NCBI GenBank assembly: GCA_024225635.1 | Contig: JAAEMK010000029.1 | Span: 1-64,000, forward strand | Reading direction: 5' to 3' | DNA from: Desulfobacteraceae bacterium | GTDB taxonomy: Bacteria; Desulfobacterota; Desulfobacteria; Desulfobacterales; Desulfobacteraceae | Length of the DNA stretch: 64,000 nucleotides | Shown: positions 61,464 through 64,000 of the stretch, in pieces | Layout of the letters: each line of letters starts with the position of its first letter | How positions within the stretch are numbered: position 1 is the first letter of the stretch | The notes under the pieces: generated by a model | The model's database searches: none | What the model was told of the DNA's origin: nothing | The model's input: only the letters and a program-made list of their open reading frames with translations | Translations under genes and position numbers: made by a program

Positions 61464-62342
61464 ATGAATAAGTCCGCATCCGCAACCATGAATAGGAATG
61501 GTAACGACAAAAGTATTGTTATTACAGGCACCTCAACCGGTATTGGCCGAGCTTGCGCGATTCATCTTGACCGGCTTGGATTTAAAGTGTTTGCCGGTGT
61601 TCGAAAAAAAGAAGATGGGGAAATCTTGAAATCAGTATCATCTGACAGAATGACTCCGGTTTTGTTGGACGTAACCGATGAAACTTCGATTTCAGATGCT
61701 TTTAAAATAGTGGAAGAACGAACCGGGGATGGTCTGCACGGACTTGTCAACAATGCGGGAATTTCCCTTGGCGGACCCCTTGAGCTTGTGCCGGTGAGTG
61801 ATATCCAAAAAGTATTTGACGTAAATGTGGTTGGCATGATGGCGGTTACGAAGCAATTTATTCCCCTTATCCGGAAGGCGGGTGGAAGAGTGGTAAATAT
61901 CGGCTCGGCCTATGGTTTCTTTGCCGTACCCGGCCAGAGCAGTTATGTCGCTTCCAAGCATGCGGCAGAGGGTCTCACGGATTCGTTGAGACTGGAATTC
62001 AGCCTGTTTAATATTCCGGTTTCCATTGTTGAACCCGGAGTTGTTGAAACAGAGATCTGGGGCAAAAGTGCTGAAACCCATGAAGACAGGTGTAATTTCA
62101 AGGACAAGGATATTTTAGAGCTGTATTTTCCGCTTCTTGAGTCGGCAAAGAAGTATATACATCAAAGAAAAGGTGTGCAGCCGGTTGAAGTCGCAAAAGC
62201 AGTTGAGCACGCGCTTACCTCTAAAAAACCAAAACATCGTTATGCCGTCGGCAGTGATGCAAAGATGGCGTCTTTAATGAAACGTTTTATTCCCGCGAGA
62301 ATGATGGATTATCTGGTTATGGAAAGAATAAAAAAACAATAA
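61464..62342 (+). CDS. Short-chain dehydrogenase/reductase
   Basis: 292 residues. Classical SDR: TGTSTGIGRA at about 21, LHGLVNNAGISLGG at about 92, catalytic Ser in GGRVVNIGSAYGFF and YxxxK in SSYVASKHAAEGLTDSLRLE at about 158. PGVVETEIWGK follows, as in retinol- or 17-beta-type SDRs that act on lipophilic alcohols or ketones. NAD(P)H preference is not clear. GAGAGGAGAAG precedes the ATG. It may share the transcript of the acyltransferase and act on lipid substrate of the same pathway. Confidence 0.88.
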   Translation: MNKSASATMNRNGNDKSIVITGTSTGIGRACAIHLDRLGFKVFAGVRKKEDGEILKSVSSDRMTPVLLDVTDETSISDAFKIVEERTGDGLHGLVNNAGISLGGPLELVPVSDIQKVFDVNVVGMMAVTKQFIPLIRKAGGRVVNIGSAYGFFAVPGQSSYVASKHAAEGLTDSLRLEFSLFNIPVSIVEPGVVETEIWGKSAETHEDRCNFKDKDILELYFPLLESAKKYIHQRKGVQPVEVAKAVEHALTSKKPKHRYAVGSDAKMASLMKRFIPARMMDYLVMERIKKQ

Positions 62343-62437
62343 ATCCCATGAAAAATAAATAATTCCAAATATCTCCTTCAGGTGAAGAGCTTGCGGAGGA
62401 ACACCTGGGGCATGATTTGTAAAGAATCGAATTCTAC

Positions 62438-62492
62438 GGAGACACTTTACGTGATTTTGGCAGAACTGCTGTGACATACGTAAGGTGTCCCC
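62438..62492. repeat. Imperfect palindrome between SDR and tyrS
   Basis: GGAGACACTTTACGT (62438-62452) and ACGTAAGGTGTCCCC (62478-62492) pair over 15 bases with two mismatches around a 25-base loop. It separates two convergent genes, so it may terminate both. The ACGTAAGGTGTCC form resembles REP-type sequences and shares GGTGTCC with the hairpin at 25018-25047. Confidence 0.6.
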
Positions 62493-62503
62493 GGATTAGC
62501 GGA

Positions 62504-63790
62504 TTACACGGCGATCGTTATTCTGTGATACCGTTTCTTGCCTGCCCGGAGTACGATCTCCCCGTTTTCCATATTGGAGGTGTCCACGGTCAGGTCAAAG
62601 GCTGTTACGTGACTTTCGTTCATGTACGCGCCCCCTTGGGCGATCAAGCGCCTTGCCTCACCGGCTGATTTTACCAGACCCACCCGGTGAAAGAGCTGGT
62701 AGACTGGAATCCCGGCAGAAAGTTCGGTTTCGTCCATGGCGGTGGTGGGCAGGGAATTGTTCGCTCCTTCGGGTTTGACCCTGTTGATGGTGCTGGACGG
62801 AAGAATATCGGCCCTTATCTCCCTTGCCCCGAACATGCTCACCGCGGCGGTGAGGGCCTTTTCAGCCTCCTGTGTGCCGTGGGCAAGGCGGGTGGCTTCA
62901 AAGGCGAGGATGGACTTGGCGCTGTTGAGTTCCGCACCTTCCAGGTTTTTCACCATTTCGATCTCTTCCAGGGGAAGGAAGGTGAAGAGGGCCAGAAAAC
63001 GGGCCACATCCCTGTCATCGGTGTTCACCCAGAACTGGAAGTACTCGTAGGGGGAGGTCTTTTCCGGATCCAGCCACACCGCGCCTCCTGCGGTCTTGCC
63101 CATCTTGGTGCCGTCGCTCTTGGTTATCAGCTGGAAGGTGATGCCGAACACCGTCTCCCTGCGCATCTTACGGACCAGCTCCACCCCCGCCACAATATTT
63201 CCCCACTGGTCGCTTCCCCCCATCTGGAGACGGCAGCCGTGGTTGTCGAAGAGATTGCAGAAATCATAGGCTTGGAGAAGCATGTAGTTGAACTCGATGA
63301 AGCTCAGGCCTTCTTCGGACTCGATGCGCTTCCTGTAGCCCTCCGTCTTGATCATCCGGTTCACGCTGAAATGCCGTCCCACATCCCTGAGGAAGGGGAT
63401 ATATTCGAGGTTTGCCAGCCAGTCCGCATTGTTTGCCAGTATCGCCCCGCCCTGATTGAAATCGAGAAAGGAGGAGAGCTGCTTTCTGATGCCCTGCATG
63501 TTCTTCTCAATGGTATCGAGGGTCATCATCTGCCGCATTTCGGTTCTTCCCGATGGGTCCCCGATCCTGCCGGTGCCGCCCCCCACCATGGCGATGGGCC
63601 GGTGGCCGTGTCTCTGCATGTGGGCCAGGGACATGATGGGAATCAGGTGTCCCACATGGAGGCTCTCAGCCGTGGGGTCGAAACCGATGTAACAGGTGGC
63701 TCCCTCGTTTTCCAGGTATTCGGCCAGCTCCGTGTCATGGGTGGTGTTTTCGATAAAACCGCGCTGTTTCAGAATAGTCAGTACACTCAT
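62504..63790 (-). CDS. tyrS: Tyrosyl-tRNA synthetase
   Basis: 428 residues. Class I synthetase: HIGH-type HVGHLIPIMSLAHMQRHGH at about 45, GGGTGRIGDPSGRTEMRQMM at about 70, KMSKS-type DGTKMGKTAGGAVWLDP at about 225, and a C-terminal S4 RNA-binding domain (VKSAGEARRLIAQGGAYMNE at about 367). AAAGGAG lies 6 bp before the ATG at 63790. It charges tRNA-Tyr. No T-box or leader peptide is evident upstream; tandem terminators of the preceding transcript stand there instead. Confidence 0.96.
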   Translation of the reverse strand: MSVLTILKQRGFIENTTHDTELAEYLENEGATCYIGFDPTAESLHVGHLIPIMSLAHMQRHGHRPIAMVGGGTGRIGDPSGRTEMRQMMTLDTIEKNMQGIRKQLSSFLDFNQGGAILANNADWLANLEYIPFLRDVGRHFSVNRMIKTEGYRKRIESEEGLSFIEFNYMLLQAYDFCNLFDNHGCRLQMGGSDQWGNIVAGVELVRKMRRETVFGITFQLITKSDGTKMGKTAGGAVWLDPEKTSPYEYFQFWVNTDDRDVARFLALFTFLPLEEIEMVKNLEGAELNSAKSILAFEATRLAHGTQEAEKALTAAVSMFGAREIRADILPSSTINRVKPEGANNSLPTTAMDETELSAGIPVYQLFHRVGLVKSAGEARRLIAQGGAYMNESHVTAFDLTVDTSNMENGEIVLRAGKKRYHRITIAV

Positions 63791-63867
63791 AATAGCTCCT
63801 TTCATGATTTTGGGAAAAACGTAAAATCCGATTCCGAAGACCGGATTTCCCGTTTTGAAAAAAAAAA

Positions 63868-63897
63868 GGGCCGCAGGAAAAATTTCTTCTGCGACCC
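63868..63897 (-). terminator. Intrinsic terminator (minus strand) upstream of tyrS
   Basis: On the minus strand GGGTCGCAGAAGAAA pairs with the segment ending GCGGCCC (63868) with small mismatches, followed by a ten-T run (A-run at 63858-63867). It would stop transcripts entering from the right before tyrS. Confidence 0.75.
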
Positions 63898-63909
63898 TTA
63901 AAAATAAAA

Positions 63910-63938
63910 AAGCCGCGAAGCATTTCTGCCCGCGGCTT
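63910..63938 (-). terminator. Second intrinsic terminator (minus strand)
   Basis: AAGCCGCG/CGCGGCTT (63938-63931 with 63917-63910) forms an 8-bp perfect stem followed on the minus strand by a T-rich tract. Together with the hairpin at 63868 it makes a tandem terminator for an upstream gene beyond the right edge of the window. Confidence 0.75.
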
Positions 63939-64000
63939 ATATCTCAGCTTGTTACGTTATGTCAGGATAAGCGCACCTCGGGCAGTCGGATATAATACCG

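Noticed and set aside
1-64000. Phage, integrative element or IS transposase
   Set aside because: No integrase, transposase, phage structural gene or attachment-site pair was found; topB alone is not evidence of a mobile element.

Overview
The window looks like chromosomal DNA of a Gram-negative, anaerobic, flagellated member of the Desulfobacterota (class Desulfobacteria). The indications are: a TetR gene followed by a membrane FeS/haem oxidoreductase and etfBA (beta-oxidation electron transfer), a FlgM plus 'DVU0524-type' FlgM-associated protein, a detached sdhAB pair, RND pumps with outer-membrane partners, and fairly GC-rich coding DNA. The species is not determinable from the sequence alone. 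I see no rRNA, tRNA, CRISPR array, prophage or intact insertion sequence.

Layout. 0.2-4.7 kb: topoisomerase III, a tandem repeat, then leftward truC and a ChaN-like lipoprotein. 4.8-9.2 kb: leftward phoH, HD-domain 7TM phosphodiesterase, ybeY and pdxJ, tightly packed with overlaps. 9.3-12 kb: rightward cvpA, mazG, hisH, hisF. 12-13.5 kb: leftward flagellar anti-sigma block with a recognisable sigma-28 promoter, then class II aldolase. 15.2-19.9 kb: TetR, EtfAB:quinone oxidoreductase, etfB, etfA, closed by a perfect 29-bp palindrome. 20-31 kb: UspA, an RND adaptor/pump pair, a DMT permease, an isochorismatase-fold hydrolase, a soluble PAS histidine kinase with a NarL regulator, and a large CoA-transferase.

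31.3-41.9 kb is the most interesting block. An alpha/beta hydrolase and a small lipoprotein precede a 1095-residue regulator that joins a MalT-like ATPase/TPR body to a SARP-type winged helix plus BTAD C-terminus. It is followed by a four-gene envelope operon: MMPL/RND permease, a DUF1571 protein with a LysM module set inside it, a LolA-like periplasmic protein, and a DUF1302 outer-membrane protein. The intergenic region in front of the operon carries a direct repeat TTAGTTT-N4-TTAGTTC (11-bp period) just upstream of a TATATA -10 box, the architecture of SARP operators. A 19/20 identical copy lies in front of an acyltransferase-3/SDR gene pair 24 kb away (60 kb). I propose that the regulator controls both, forming one envelope lipid or glycan modification and export system.

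41.9-52.7 kb: an AT-richer two-gene module (LysM protein plus LolA-like protein) lies against the 3' end of sdhB; sdhA carries a 1-bp frameshift; then come a methyltransferase, a degenerate DUF1302 3' end, an MBL hydrolase, and a coupled UspA / truncated PhnD-like / histidine kinase / NtrC-type regulator cluster. 52.7-56.7 kb: a structured non-coding leader, a YeiH-family transporter with a 28-residue microprotein, and an unrecognised tryptophan-rich repeat membrane protein with a 63-residue partner. 56.7-64 kb: leuCD with a divergent LysR gene, the acyltransferase and SDR, and tyrS with tandem terminators behind it.
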